A stretch of DNA of 43,450 nucleotides, from positions 1-43,450 of the forward strand of contig NZ_JALMUV010000056.1 in NCBI RefSeq assembly GCF_023155275.1, given 5' to 3'. The number at the start of each line of letters is the position of its first letter. Position 1 is the first letter of the stretch. The stretch is from Streptomyces rhizoryzae. GTDB lineage: Bacteria; Actinomycetota; Actinomycetes; Streptomycetales; Streptomycetaceae. Positions 31,118 to 40,505 of this stretch are shown here, piece after piece. The position numbers and the translations under genes were made by a program. The notes below the pieces were generated by a model. It was given only the letters and a program-made list of their open reading frames with translations. It was not told the origin of the DNA and did not search any database.

Positions 31118-31208
31118 CGGAGGCGGAGGGATTTGAACCCTCGATGGGCGTTAAAACCCAAACCGCATTAGCAGTGCGGCGCCATAGACCGGACTAGGCG
31201 ACGCCTCC
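31118..31208 (-). tRNA. tRNA-Ser (anticodon GCT)
   Basis: 91 nucleotides on the minus strand with the long variable arm of a class II tRNA. Acceptor GGAGGCG pairs with CGCCTCC, discriminator G. The anticodon loop CTGCTAA gives GCT, reading AGC and AGU. The T arm has GGTTCAAATCC. CCA is not encoded. Complete. Confidence 0.96.
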
Positions 31209-31476
31209 ACACACCTTTACGCGCGTGAGCGCGATGTGGCGTGACCAGATGATGACACAGCCCGGTGGGCTGTCACCAATCGCCCCCTACGGTACTAGGC
31301 CCGCGGCCCACCCGGCAAAGACGTTCCTGCGGCGCAACGTCGCGGGCGCCGCGGCGTTAGAGAGACGGGGCCTCGGCCGCGTCCGCGTGGTGTGCGCCCC
31401 CGGCGCGTACGGGCCCCGTGGCGCGCCGTCCCGGTCACCGCGCGGGTACTGCCCGCACCCGTCTCAGGAGCCCGTG

Positions 31477-31983
31477 ATGTTCCGTCGCCGGACGCCGTTC
31501 CCGTTCCCGCACCGGTCGCTCGCCCTGGTCGCCGCCGCGGCGGCCACCGCCGCCGTCGCGCTCGCCGGGGTGCCGGCCGCCACCGCCGCCCCCCTCCCGC
31601 TGCCCTCCCGCCACGCGCCGGGCGAGGCCGGCGGCGCGTTCGGGGCGGGGCGCGGGGACCACCTGACGATCACCGTCACCGAGTCGGGGTCGGCGCGCAC
31701 GGACGGCCGGTTCGAGCTGTACTGCCATCCGCGCGGCGGGAACCACTTCGACGTCCGGCGCGCCTGCGACCGGCTGGACCGGATGGCGCGCTGGGGCAAG
31801 GACCCGTTCGCGCCGGTTCCGCGGGGTGCGCAGTGCACGATGATGTACGGCGGTCCGGCGCGGGCGCGCGTCACCGGCGTGTGGGCGGGGCGGCCGGTCA
31901 ACGCGGAGTTCCGGCGCACCAACGGATGTGAGATCGCCCGCTGGGGCCGGTTCGAACCCATGCTCCCGGCGACGGTTTCCTGA
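31477..31983 (+). CDS. Secreted subtilisin inhibitor-like (SSI) protein
   Basis: 168 residues; ATG 31477 follows CAGGAG by six bases (a GTG at 31474 is one codon earlier). The longer frame back to 31225 crosses the tRNA-Ser flank and is not credible. Signal peptide: basic MFRRRTPFPFPHRS, hydrophobic LALVAAAAATAAVALAGV, cleavage near ATAA. Mature part carries SSI marks: LTITVTESGSARTDGRFELYC, DVRRACDRLD, DPFAPVPRGAQCTMMYGGPA, NAEFRRTNGCEIARWGRF. Four cysteines give the two family disulfides. The reactive bond by alignment with SSI (C-P-M-V-Y) is Met122-Met123 within CTMMYGG, so P1 Met and subtilisin-type targets are expected. Strong, slow secreted inhibitor of extracellular serine proteases. 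Confidence 0.92.
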   Translation: MFRRRTPFPFPHRSLALVAAAAATAAVALAGVPAATAAPLPLPSRHAPGEAGGAFGAGRGDHLTITVTESGSARTDGRFELYCHPRGGNHFDVRRACDRLDRMARWGKDPFAPVPRGAQCTMMYGGPARARVTGVWAGRPVNAEFRRTNGCEIARWGRFEPMLPATVS

Positions 31984-32175
31984 CCCGGTTCGTGCGGGAG
32001 TAGCGCGCCAGGTCAGGACGAGGGGCACATGTCGGGCGTGCGGCGAGTCGCGCCGGGGCGCGGCATTACCGGGCCGTCATCCGCCTCCTCGTCCCCGGCA
32101 TGTGCCCGTAGACTCCCTCCCAGTGGCCCGCCAGGGTGGGCCGGCAAGGTGCGGTAACAGGGAAGGAAGCGTCGC

Positions 32176-35100
32176 GTGAGCAGCAGGCCATCCCGAGGCG
32201 CTGCTCGCCTCGCAGCCATACTGGACGCCCTCCCCGACGCGCTGCTGCTCGTCAACTGCAACGGCACCGTCGTCAACGCCAACGCCATCGCCCTGGAGAT
32301 GTTCGAGGCGCCGGGCACGGCCCTGGTGGGGCGCGGGCTGCTCGATCTGCTGCCGACCTTCGACTCCAAGCGGATCCCGGGGTCGATGCGGCGCCGGGAC
32401 GAGGAGGTCGGGGGCCGGACGAAGCCGACGCGGATGATCGCGCGGCGCACCGACGGCCGCGAGCTGCTGGTCGAGGTCACCAGCGCCAACCTGGAGGACG
32501 GCCGGACCCCGTACGAGTCCGCCTTCGAGGCCGCCTACGCCGACCACCGCAACGGCTACACCGGCGACGAGCTGCTGATGCTCGTCGTGCGGGACCTGTC
32601 GGGGACGCTGGACACCGAGACCGAGCTGGCCCGGCAGCAGCGGCAGACCGAGATGATCCTGCGGGCCGCCGCGGAGGGCGTGGTCGGCGTCGACTCCGAG
32701 GGGCGGGTGGTCCTGGTCAACCCGTCGGCGGCGCAGATCCTCGGCTATCGGGCGAGCGAGCTGGGCGGCAAGGAGCTGCACCCGCTGGTCCACCACTCGC
32801 GGGCGGACGGTTCGGCGCTGCCGTGGGAGGACACCCCGCTCGCCGACACCCTGAAGTCCGGGCGCAAGCACCGGGTGCGCGGGCAGGTGCTGTGGGCCAA
32901 GGACGGCCGGGCGGTGGCCGTGGACCTGACCACCGCGCCGGTGCGGGACGGCGACCAGCTGGTGGGCGCGGTGATGACGTTCACCGACCGGCGGCCGTTC
33001 GACGCGCTGGTGGCCCGCCACGAGCAGCTGCTGGCCGTCCTGGCGCGGTCGCTGCGCGGGCCGCTGGAGGAGCTGAGCGGGGAGCTGACCACCCTCGCGT
33101 CGGACCCGGCGGGCCAGTTGTGGCCGGAGGCCAACCAGATCCTGCACCACCTCGCCGCCGGGCACGCCCGGATGACGACGCTGGTGGACAACGTGCTCAG
33201 CTACCAGCGGCTGGACTCCGGCACGGACAAGCTCAACCGCACGCGGGTGTCGCTGGACCAGGTGGTCGCGGCCGGTGTGGAGGGCGCGGTCGAGCTGATC
33301 GGGCCGGGCCGGGCGCAGTTCGCGGTGCACGCGCCGCCGATAGCGGCCCTGGTCGACCCGGAGCGGCTGGCGCAGGCGCTGTCGCACCTGATCGCGGATG
33401 TCGCCGGGGTGGACTCCACGGGCCGGACGGCGGCCGCCGAGGGGCCCGCCGGGGCGGGCGGGCGTCCGGTGCCCGGTGACTCGACGATCGTGGTGGCGGC
33501 GGCCAAGCGCGGCCAGGTCGTGCGGATCGAGGTGCGCGGCCCGTTCGGCGGCGGTGACCCGGTGCACGGGCCGATCGTCCGCGGGATCGTGCGGATGCAC
33601 GACGGGCTGATCCAGACGCACAAGGTGCCGGGTGGTTCCGGCGCGGCCGGCAGCGCGTACGTGCTGGAGCTGCCGGTGCTGGTCGAGGACGGGGAGCCGG
33701 CGGACGGCGGCGCGGACGGGCCGGAGGAGGCCGCGGGCCCCGGGGAGAGCGGTACCGCGGGCGGTCCCGGACAGGCCCTGGCGCCCGCGGGCGCCAAGGA
33801 CGGTACCGGCGGCGGGCGCCGGCGGGCCCGGCACTCGGGGCCGGGGCAGGCCCCCGCGGCGGACGGGACGCAGGGCGCCGGACTGCCCGCGGGCACGGCC
33901 GGTGCCGAGGTGGTGGCGCCGGGCGGCCGCCGCCGGGCGCGGCAGGCCCCGGAAGGCGCGGCGCTGCCCGCGCTGCCGGCCGGGACCGGTGGCGGGACCC
34001 CGGCCGGAGGCCCGCCACCCGGGCTGACGCCCGCGGTGGGTCCGGCGCTCGGTCCGGTGCCGCCCGGCGGGCGGCGGGCCCGGCGGGCGCTGACCGAGGC
34101 GCCCGAGCGGGGCGCGTCCGCCGGGGCGCCCGCGCAGGATTCCGGCGCACCCGCGCCGCGCGCGCCGTTCGCGCTGCCGCCCGCCGCGGCGGACCGGACA
34201 CCCCAGCCCCAGCCCGGGCCCGGGCCCCGGCCGCCGGCCGGTCAGCCGGCGCTGCCCGCGATCTCCGGCGGGATGCCGGTGCAGGCCGCGGACGGGCCGG
34301 GGGAGGCCGCCGGTACGGGACGGCGCCGGGCGCGCCGTCCGGTGGCGGGCGGTCCCCAGACGGCGTCCGGGAACGGCCCCGCGGACGGGACCGGCGACCG
34401 GCCGGCGCCCGCCGGGGACACCGCCGACTCCCCCGGCGCGCAGGGCGCGTGGGACGCCGAGCCGACCGGACGGCGGCGGGCCCGGCGGGCCGCCGCCGAG
34501 GAGCGCGCGGCCGCGGCGATGGCCGACTCCAAGGCGTCCGGCACGTTCGTGGCGGGCCCCGAGGGCCTGGTCGCGCCGCCGGCCGAGCCCGCCGGGCCGG
34601 AGGGACCGGCCGGGGTGACGGGGACGGGCCCGGGCAGCGCGCCCGGTGCCGCCGGTGCTCCGGGCGCTCCGGGCACCCCGGGCGCGCCCGCACCGGCGGG
34701 TCCCGCGCCGACCGTGCCCGCGCAGGGCCCCGCACCCGCGTCCGCACCCGCGCCCACCGGCCGCCGCCGGGGCCGCCCCAGCCCCGCCGAGGAGGCCGCC
34801 GCCCGGCCCGCGCCGGGCTCCGCCGCCGTCCCCGCGCAGGGGCCCGCCCCCGCCGGGCGGCAGCCGCTGCCGGACGGCGCGGACGAGTCCGGGCACACCT
34901 CCGGGCGGGCGTTCAGCGTGCGCACGCTCGGCCAGGGCGTGCCGTTCGCCCAGCAGCTGGCCGATCCGCAGCGGCCGGCGCCGCAGCCCGGTGCCGCGCC
35001 CGCGGGCAGTACGCCGCCGGGCGGTACCTCCGCCGGTTCGGGCCGCCGCCGCAAGCTCGCCGCGCCGCCGCCGGAGGGTGCGCGCCAGGAGGCCGCGGCG

Positions 35101-36042
35101 TCCGGTGCCGTACCGCACCAGGCCACCGGTCCGCAGCCGCAGGTGCCCGCCCGGCCCAAGCAGCCGGGCCCGCAGCCGCACCTCATGGACGCCGGGGAGG
35201 GCCGGGCGTTCGCCATCTCGGCACCCGACGAGGGCAGCGAGGGGCCCGAGCCGCTGGACGGGCCGAACGGCGCGGTCGAGGTGATGGAGCGTCAGCAGCC
35301 GCCCCTGGACGACGAATTGCCGCCGGAGCCGCTGGACAATCCGCGCCGGCTGCTGGTCTGGCCGGCGCCCGACGTCGCCACCCGGCAGGCGCTCAGCGAC
35401 CGCGGCTACCGCCCGGTGATCGTCAACTCCCGCGAGGAGGTGGACGCGCAGATCGCCGCGTACCCGGCGGCGCTGTTCGTCGATCCGCTGACCGGGCCGA
35501 TCACCCGTACCGCGCTCCAGTCGCTGCGCCAGGCCGCCGGGGCCGCCGAGGTGCCGGTGCTGGTGACCGCGGGGCTGGGCCAGGCGACCCGGGAGGCGGC
35601 GTACGGCGCCGACCCCGCGGTGCTGCTGAAGGCGCTCGCGCCGCGCGACGGCGCGGACGTCCCGCCGCGGGTGCTGCTGATCGAGCAGAACGACGCCATC
35701 GCGGGCGCCCTGACCGCGTCGCTGGAGCGGCGCGGGATGCGGGTCGGCCGGGCCGGGGCGGACACCGACGCGGTCGCGCTGGCGACGCAGCTGCGGCCCA
35801 ACCTCGTGGTGATGGACCTGATGCAGGTGCGCCGACGCCGGGCCGGGATCGTGGACTGGCTGCGCGCCAACGGGATGCTGGACCACACCCCGCTGGTCGT
35901 CTACACCGCCGCCGACCTGGATCCGGCGCAGCTGCCGGGGCTGGCCTCCGGGGAGACGGTGCTGTTCCTGGCGGAGCGGTCCACCAGCGCCGAGGTGCAG
36001 ACCCGGATCGTGGACCTGCTGGCGAAGATCGGCACGAACTGA
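32176..36042 (+). CDS. Large PAS / degenerate kinase / receiver protein with an Arg-rich disordered middle
   Basis: 1288 residues from GTG 32176 (AAGGAAG ribosome site). Order: PAS1 (about 12-140, LDALPDALLLVNCNGTVVNA), PAS2 (about 156-275, ILRAAAEGVVGVDSEGRVVL), then a region matching DHp and HATPase in outline, where the usual HELRTP reads SLRGPL and the N box reads LSHLIADVAG: phosphorylated His and Mg/ATP Asn are both absent. A roughly 540-residue Pro/Ala/Gly linker follows with seven GRRRARR-type clusters (about residues 546, 583, 631, 715, 764, 861, 956). Two receiver-like domains end the protein (from about 1055 and 1163); the second keeps Asp1214 in VVMDLMQ and a Thr but lacks the conserved Lys. 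Likely a pseudokinase scaffold or signal integrator in the cytoplasm. Partners unknown. Confidence 0.85.
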   Translation: MSSRPSRGAARLAAILDALPDALLLVNCNGTVVNANAIALEMFEAPGTALVGRGLLDLLPTFDSKRIPGSMRRRDEEVGGRTKPTRMIARRTDGRELLVEVTSANLEDGRTPYESAFEAAYADHRNGYTGDELLMLVVRDLSGTLDTETELARQQRQTEMILRAAAEGVVGVDSEGRVVLVNPSAAQILGYRASELGGKELHPLVHHSRADGSALPWEDTPLADTLKSGRKHRVRGQVLWAKDGRAVAVDLTTAPVRDGDQLVGAVMTFTDRRPFDALVARHEQLLAVLARSLRGPLEELSGELTTLASDPAGQLWPEANQILHHLAAGHARMTTLVDNVLSYQRLDSGTDKLNRTRVSLDQVVAAGVEGAVELIGPGRAQFAVHAPPIAALVDPERLAQALSHLIADVAGVDSTGRTAAAEGPAGAGGRPVPGDSTIVVAAAKRGQVVRIEVRGPFGGGDPVHGPIVRGIVRMHDGLIQTHKVPGGSGAAGSAYVLELPVLVEDGEPADGGADGPEEAAGPGESGTAGGPGQALAPAGAKDGTGGGRRRARHSGPGQAPAADGTQGAGLPAGTAGAEVVAPGGRRRARQAPEGAALPALPAGTGGGTPAGGPPPGLTPAVGPALGPVPPGGRRARRALTEAPERGASAGAPAQDSGAPAPRAPFALPPAAADRTPQPQPGPGPRPPAGQPALPAISGGMPVQAADGPGEAAGTGRRRARRPVAGGPQTASGNGPADGTGDRPAPAGDTADSPGAQGAWDAEPTGRRRARRAAAEERAAAAMADSKASGTFVAGPEGLVAPPAEPAGPEGPAGVTGTGPGSAPGAAGAPGAPGTPGAPAPAGPAPTVPAQGPAPASAPAPTGRRRGRPSPAEEAAARPAPGSAAVPAQGPAPAGRQPLPDGADESGHTSGRAFSVRTLGQGVPFAQQLADPQRPAPQPGAAPAGSTPPGGTSAGSGRRRKLAAPPPEGARQEAAASGAVPHQATGPQPQVPARPKQPGPQPHLMDAGEGRAFAISAPDEGSEGPEPLDGPNGAVEVMERQQPPLDDELPPEPLDNPRRLLVWPAPDVATRQALSDRGYRPVIVNSREEVDAQIAAYPAALFVDPLTGPITRTALQSLRQAAGAAEVPVLVTAGLGQATREAAYGADPAVLLKALAPRDGADVPPRVLLIEQNDAIAGALTASLERRGMRVGRAGADTDAVALATQLRPNLVVMDLMQVRRRRAGIVDWLRANGMLDHTPLVVYTAADLDPAQLPGLASGETVLFLAERSTSAEVQTRIVDLLAKIGTN

Positions 36043-36048
36043 CCGCGG

Positions 36049-36079
36049 GCGGGCCCGCCGGACCGGCCGGCGGGCCCGC
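36049..36079. terminator. Bidirectional terminator between convergent genes
   Basis: About 13-bp stem (36049-36061 with 36067-36079; loop ACCGG), directly after the PAS-protein stop and before the stop of the minus-strand acyl-CoA ligase. No U-tract. Confidence 0.8.
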
Positions 36080-36088
36080 GCCCGGGCC

Positions 36089-37741
<1,653 letters not shown>

Positions 37742-37950
37742 AGAGCCTCCCGGGCGTCCTGTCGCCGCTTCGACGACCCTGCGCACGATTCTGCTGGGGT
37801 AACGGCCGGTACGTCACTACCCCCGGGTAGCTGCGGCTCTTCCGGCGGCGTGCCCGCCCCTTCCGTCCCCCAGCCGGCGGATAAGCCGTCCCTCACTTTC
37901 GGGACCTGCTCCGTGACCCCAGGAGCTTGAACTCCTTGCTGTCGCCTACC

Positions 37951-37986
37951 GGCCCCGTCCGCCCTCCGTACGGGGCGGACGGGGCC
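37951..37986 (-). terminator. Terminator of the small-gene run
   Basis: 14-bp perfect stem (37951-37964 with 37973-37986), just downstream of the minus-strand gene ending at 38009. The adjoining GGGGCCCATAAC is doubled (about 37981-38006). Confidence 0.75.
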
Positions 37987-38008
37987 CATAACGGGGCCCA
38001 TAACGGGG

Positions 38009-38425
38009 TCACATACGGCGGGCGAAGATCCGCGCCGTGTTGTAAAAGGTGATCGTCAGTCCCACGTGGTCCGGCCGATTGCCCTCCCGCGTCGACCAGC
38101 GCTCAACGGCAGCGACCTGCGGGGACTCCGCCTTGCTCAGGAGGGCGGCGAGCCACGTTTCCGGATCATCGTTCGCTTGCGGAGACTCGCCGGCCGGAAG
38201 TGGCGTTCCCTCCACCGCCGCGGGGTCCCCGCCGTCTTCCCGATGGCGTTCTCCCTCCGGGAGTTGCCCCACGAACTGCCAGCGGGATTCGCCGTGCCCC
38301 GTGGTGATCACCACGCCGTACGGGTGCGCACTGTCCCCCGCGTCCGCAAGGCTTCGCACGCTGACGGTGGTCGGGTCGTTCTTCGCCAGGTCGATGACGA
38401 AGTCTTGAAATGTCTGTGGTCGCAC
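38009..38425 (-). CDS. Hypothetical protein of the small-gene run
   Basis: 138 residues from GTG 38425 with AGAGAGGAC upstream. Contains FQDFVIDLAKNDPTTVSVRS, PYGVVITTGHGESRWQFVGQ, a hydrophilic middle with PAVEGTPLPAG, NDDPETWLAALLSKAESPQV and GLTITFYNTARIFARRM at the end. No signal peptide or membrane segment. I do not recognise the family. It seems to be the last gene of four small minus-strand genes divergent from the XRE/DUF397 pair, with a terminator behind it. Codon use is less G/C-extreme than in neighbouring housekeeping genes. Confidence 0.75.
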   Translation of the reverse strand: MRPQTFQDFVIDLAKNDPTTVSVRSLADAGDSAHPYGVVITTGHGESRWQFVGQLPEGERHREDGGDPAAVEGTPLPAGESPQANDDPETWLAALLSKAESPQVAAVERWSTREGNRPDHVGLTITFYNTARIFARRM

Positions 38426-38578
38426 CGGTCGTCCTCTCTTGCCGGCTGCTCAATCCAGGAGGGAAGGCGGGCGAAGGACATCCACTGACGACGCATTGCG
38501 TCCGGGCATGGTTCCGGCTGTACTCCCATCCACCTTTCATAAAGATGCTCTGCAATCCCGACCCGGAAAACCGGGACT

Positions 38579-38794
38579 TCAGGAATCGCGGGGCGGGAGG
38601 TCTTCAACCGCCGGATTTCTCCACGGTCGTTCCCGGCGACGGGGTGCCTTCTCGCTCCTGGCGGTGAGGCATTTACCGCAATTGACGGCGCGCAGCCACT
38701 CGTGGACCATTCCCGCTTCACCGCAGAGCGGTTTTCCGTCGCGCAGTTCGTGAACGGTCAGGTCGTCTTCTTCGACGGTTCCGGCTTCGGCCAT
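38579..38794 (-). CDS. Small Cys-containing protein (CG...CGKC)
   Basis: 71 residues from ATG 38794 with GAGGAG seven bases upstream. MAEAGTVEEDDLTVHELRDG, then KPLCGEAGMVHEWLRAVNCG KCL, with an Arg-rich tail. The C...C..C spacing with a preceding His (VHEL, MVHEW) could hold zinc, although the motif is not a named family. Similar short proteins are often seen around Streptomyces XRE/DUF397 loci, from memory. It is third of four minus-strand small genes; the strong ribosome site and conserved-looking N-terminal half support it. Confidence 0.65.
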   Translation of the reverse strand: MAEAGTVEEDDLTVHELRDGKPLCGEAGMVHEWLRAVNCGKCLTARSEKAPRRRERPWRNPAVEDLPPRDS

Positions 38795-38865
38795 GACAGC
38801 TCCTCTTCACACGGGCGGGGGCACGGAGGGAGGAATTGCGGCGGCGCGGCGCCGCTGTCCCCGTT

Positions 38866-39057
38866 TCACGGATTCGCCTTACCGCGGTGGAAGTGGCGTT
38901 CGAGTTCCAGCGTGCAGGACGCGGCGAGCGCGTATGCGCGGTGCCTGCGGTGTGCCTCTCGTTGCCGGACCAGGGCCGCGCAGACGTCGCAGCCGGGGAC
39001 CGGCCGGGGCTCCGGGAACGGGTCCGGCAGGTGGACGGGGCCGCTCAGGCCGGGCAT
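38866..39057 (-). CDS. Small Cys-containing protein (CDVC)
   Basis: 63 residues from ATG 39057. MPGLSGPVHLPDPFPEPRPV followed by PGCDVCAALVRQREAHRRHR and AYALAASCTLELERHFHRGK. The CxxC plus a third Cys and nearby His residues could bind metal. No signal or membrane segment. It overlaps the end of the upstream small ORF by 13 bases, which supports co-translation. I recall a recurrent Streptomyces type with the P-GCDVC start, without known function. Confidence 0.65.
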   Translation of the reverse strand: MPGLSGPVHLPDPFPEPRPVPGCDVCAALVRQREAHRRHRAYALAASCTLELERHFHRGKANP

Positions 39058-39209
39058 GACCGGTGCACCCCCGCCCCGTGGGCCGCAGGCGCGATGGTCC
39101 GGCAGAAGCGGGCCTTCGCCGCCGGAACGGCGCTGTCCTTTGCGCGGTGCGCCGCGGCCTCACCGATGCGGCAACCGGGGCAGGACAGGGGGATGAGCTG
39201 CATGAGCAT
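39045..39209 (-). CDS. Very small Cys-containing protein (CPGC)
   Basis: 54 residues from ATG 39209, with GAGAGGAG about five bases upstream, a strong ribosome site. Sequence begins MLMQLIPLSCPGCRIGEAAA and continues HRAKDSAVPAAKARFCRTIA, ending HRSCPA. Four Cys in CxxC plus C...C layout resemble a mini zinc ribbon. It is first in the minus-strand run that also includes 38866-39057, and its start lies 104 bases from the divergent XRE start across a palindrome. A real gene is supported by the ribosome site and overlap, not by any family knowledge. Confidence 0.55.
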   Translation of the reverse strand: MLMQLIPLSCPGCRIGEAAAHRAKDSAVPAAKARFCRTIAPAAHGAGVHRSCPA

Positions 39210-39229
39210 GGGTCGCTCCTCTCCGTAGT

Positions 39230-39241
39230 GGTAGCACTACC
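39230..39241. promoter_or_regulatory. Palindrome between the XRE gene and the small-gene run
   Basis: GGTAGCACTACC is a perfect mirror GGTAG-CA-CTACC, within a larger GTAGTG-GTAG-CACTAC. It sits in the 104-base divergent gap and is a candidate site for the XRE protein. On the minus strand it lies 21-32 bases before the first small gene. Confidence 0.5.
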
Positions 39242-39313
39242 GGGGAGGTGCAGCGTGGACTACAGTCGGCGCACCCATCAACTAGGGAAACCCGATTGGC
39301 AAGTTGAGGGATC

Positions 39314-40144
39314 ATGGTGAACCGCAAGGAACTCACACCCGACGAGTCGCCCCATGCGGCGTTCGGCGAGCGTTTGCGCAGGTTACGGGACGAACGCGGC
39401 TGGACGCAGGAAGAGTTGGGCGAACGCATCGGGTGCACCGGAGCGCATGTCTCTGCCGTTGAAACTGGCCGCAGGCCACCAACCCAACGCTTTGCGACAG
39501 GTGCTGACAAGGCTTTGGGGACCGGCACTTCGTTCGAACGTGAGTGGCGGGAGATCCGGAACGGAAGCCTCCTGGAGGGGTTTCAGGAGTACGTCAGGCA
39601 CGAGGGCCGGGCGGCGGAGATCCGGCTCTTCGAAATGGGCGTGATCCCGGGCCCGCTTCAGACACGGGAGTATGCGGAGGCTCTGGAAGCCGTCAACGTA
39701 GAGCGCGGAGACCTCACTGCTGAGCAGGCAGCGGAGCGGGTCAACTTCTTGATAGAGCGGCAAGCCGCACTCGCCCGCCCGCAGGCCCCGCTGGTGATCG
39801 TGGTGCTGGACGAGAGCTGCATCCGGCGGCCAGTCGGAGGCTCCGCGGTCATGGAGCGGCAACTCGCCCGTCTGGTCGAGTTTGCGCGTCAGCCGAACAC
39901 CGCTCTACAGCTTGCACCGTTTGCCATGGGAGAGAGGCAACCGTTCCGCCGGTTGGTGCACCTGCTCACGCTGGCAGATCGCTCTGTGGTCTCCTACGTC
40001 GAGTCGCAGACTCATGGCCACCTGGACCGCGAACTGAACTCCGTCGTGCCGCTGGTGAGGGCATACCATCAGCTACAGACCGAAGCGCTCTCCCAGGCGG
40101 ACTCAGTGGCCATGATCGAGCAGGCACGAAAGGGCATCCCGTGA
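39314..40144 (+). CDS. XRE-family regulator with DUF5753 (WhiJ type)
   Basis: 276 residues; ATG 39314 after GAGGG. HTH_XRE: FGERLRRLRDERGWTQEELG, ERIGCTGAHVSAVETGRRPP, TQRFATGADKALG. The rest is a DUF5753 domain: IRLFEMGVIPGPLQTREYAE, FLIERQAALARPQAPLVIVV, LDESCIRRPVGGSAVMERQL, LQLAPFAMGERQPFRRLVHL, YVESQTHGHL. Classic Streptomyces WhiJ-like layout; such proteins work with small DUF397 partners and some affect development or antibiotic production. Stop overlaps the DUF397 start (GTGA). GC content and codon use are milder than the surrounding genes, consistent with a mobile accessory gene set. Confidence 0.92.
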   Translation: MVNRKELTPDESPHAAFGERLRRLRDERGWTQEELGERIGCTGAHVSAVETGRRPPTQRFATGADKALGTGTSFEREWREIRNGSLLEGFQEYVRHEGRAAEIRLFEMGVIPGPLQTREYAEALEAVNVERGDLTAEQAAERVNFLIERQAALARPQAPLVIVVLDESCIRRPVGGSAVMERQLARLVEFARQPNTALQLAPFAMGERQPFRRLVHLLTLADRSVVSYVESQTHGHLDRELNSVVPLVRAYHQLQTEALSQADSVAMIEQARKGIP

Positions 40145-40341
40145 CGACCGAACCCCTCACCTGGATCAAGTCCTCCTACAGCGGTAGCAACGGTGGCTCG
40201 TGCCTTGAGTGGGCGCCGGAGCACGCCAGGAGCACCGGCGAGGTTCTGGTCCGGGACAGCAAGAGCCCCGACGGCCCTCACCTCACTCTGACCCCGCAGG
40301 CGTTCGCCGGCCTGGTGCAGTTCGCCAAGACGTGCGGCTGA
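40141..40341 (+). CDS. DUF397 protein
   Basis: 66 residues from GTG 40141, overlapping the XRE stop by four bases. WIKSSYSGSNGGSCLEWAPE, VLVRDSKSPDGPHLTLTPQA and FAGLVQFAKTCG are the complete DUF397 domain (about 55 residues). DUF397 proteins nearly always follow an XRE/DUF5753 gene in Streptomyces and are thought to modulate it; a toxin-antitoxin-like relation has been suggested for such pairs. Cytoplasmic. Confidence 0.93.
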   Translation: MTTEPLTWIKSSYSGSNGGSCLEWAPEHARSTGEVLVRDSKSPDGPHLTLTPQAFAGLVQFAKTCG

Positions 40342-40367
40342 CGGGTCGTCCGCGCCCTCGGACAACT

Positions 40368-40402
40368 GCGCCCGCGCCGGGAGAGGATCCCGGCGCGGGC
40401 GC
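40368..40402 (+). terminator. Terminator of the XRE-DUF397 operon
   Basis: Perfect 15-bp stem (40368-40382 with 40388-40402, loop GAGGA), 27 bases after the DUF397 stop. Confidence 0.85.
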
Positions 40403-40505
40403 CTTGCTGCGCTTCCCCGGATCAATGGCCGGGTGATCTACCCGCGCTACTGCACACCAGCGTCCTCACCGTTCCCCCAGGGGCCGACGCGCGGTAGGCC
40501 GGCGG

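Noticed and set aside
31225..31476. Longer N-terminus for the SSI gene
   Set aside because: It would place 84 extra residues before a clean signal peptide and start next to the tRNA-Ser; the ribosome site supports ATG 31477.
32077..35886. 1269-residue open frame on the minus strand opposite the PAS protein
   Set aside because: It is the GC-composition shadow of the plus-strand gene: rich in Arg/Pro/Gly/His, no motif, no ribosome site, while the plus frame has PAS and receiver domains.
38389..39228. Plus-strand frames over the small-gene run
   Set aside because: They lack ribosome sites and are antisense shadows of the minus-strand small genes, which have good ribosome sites and Cys motifs.
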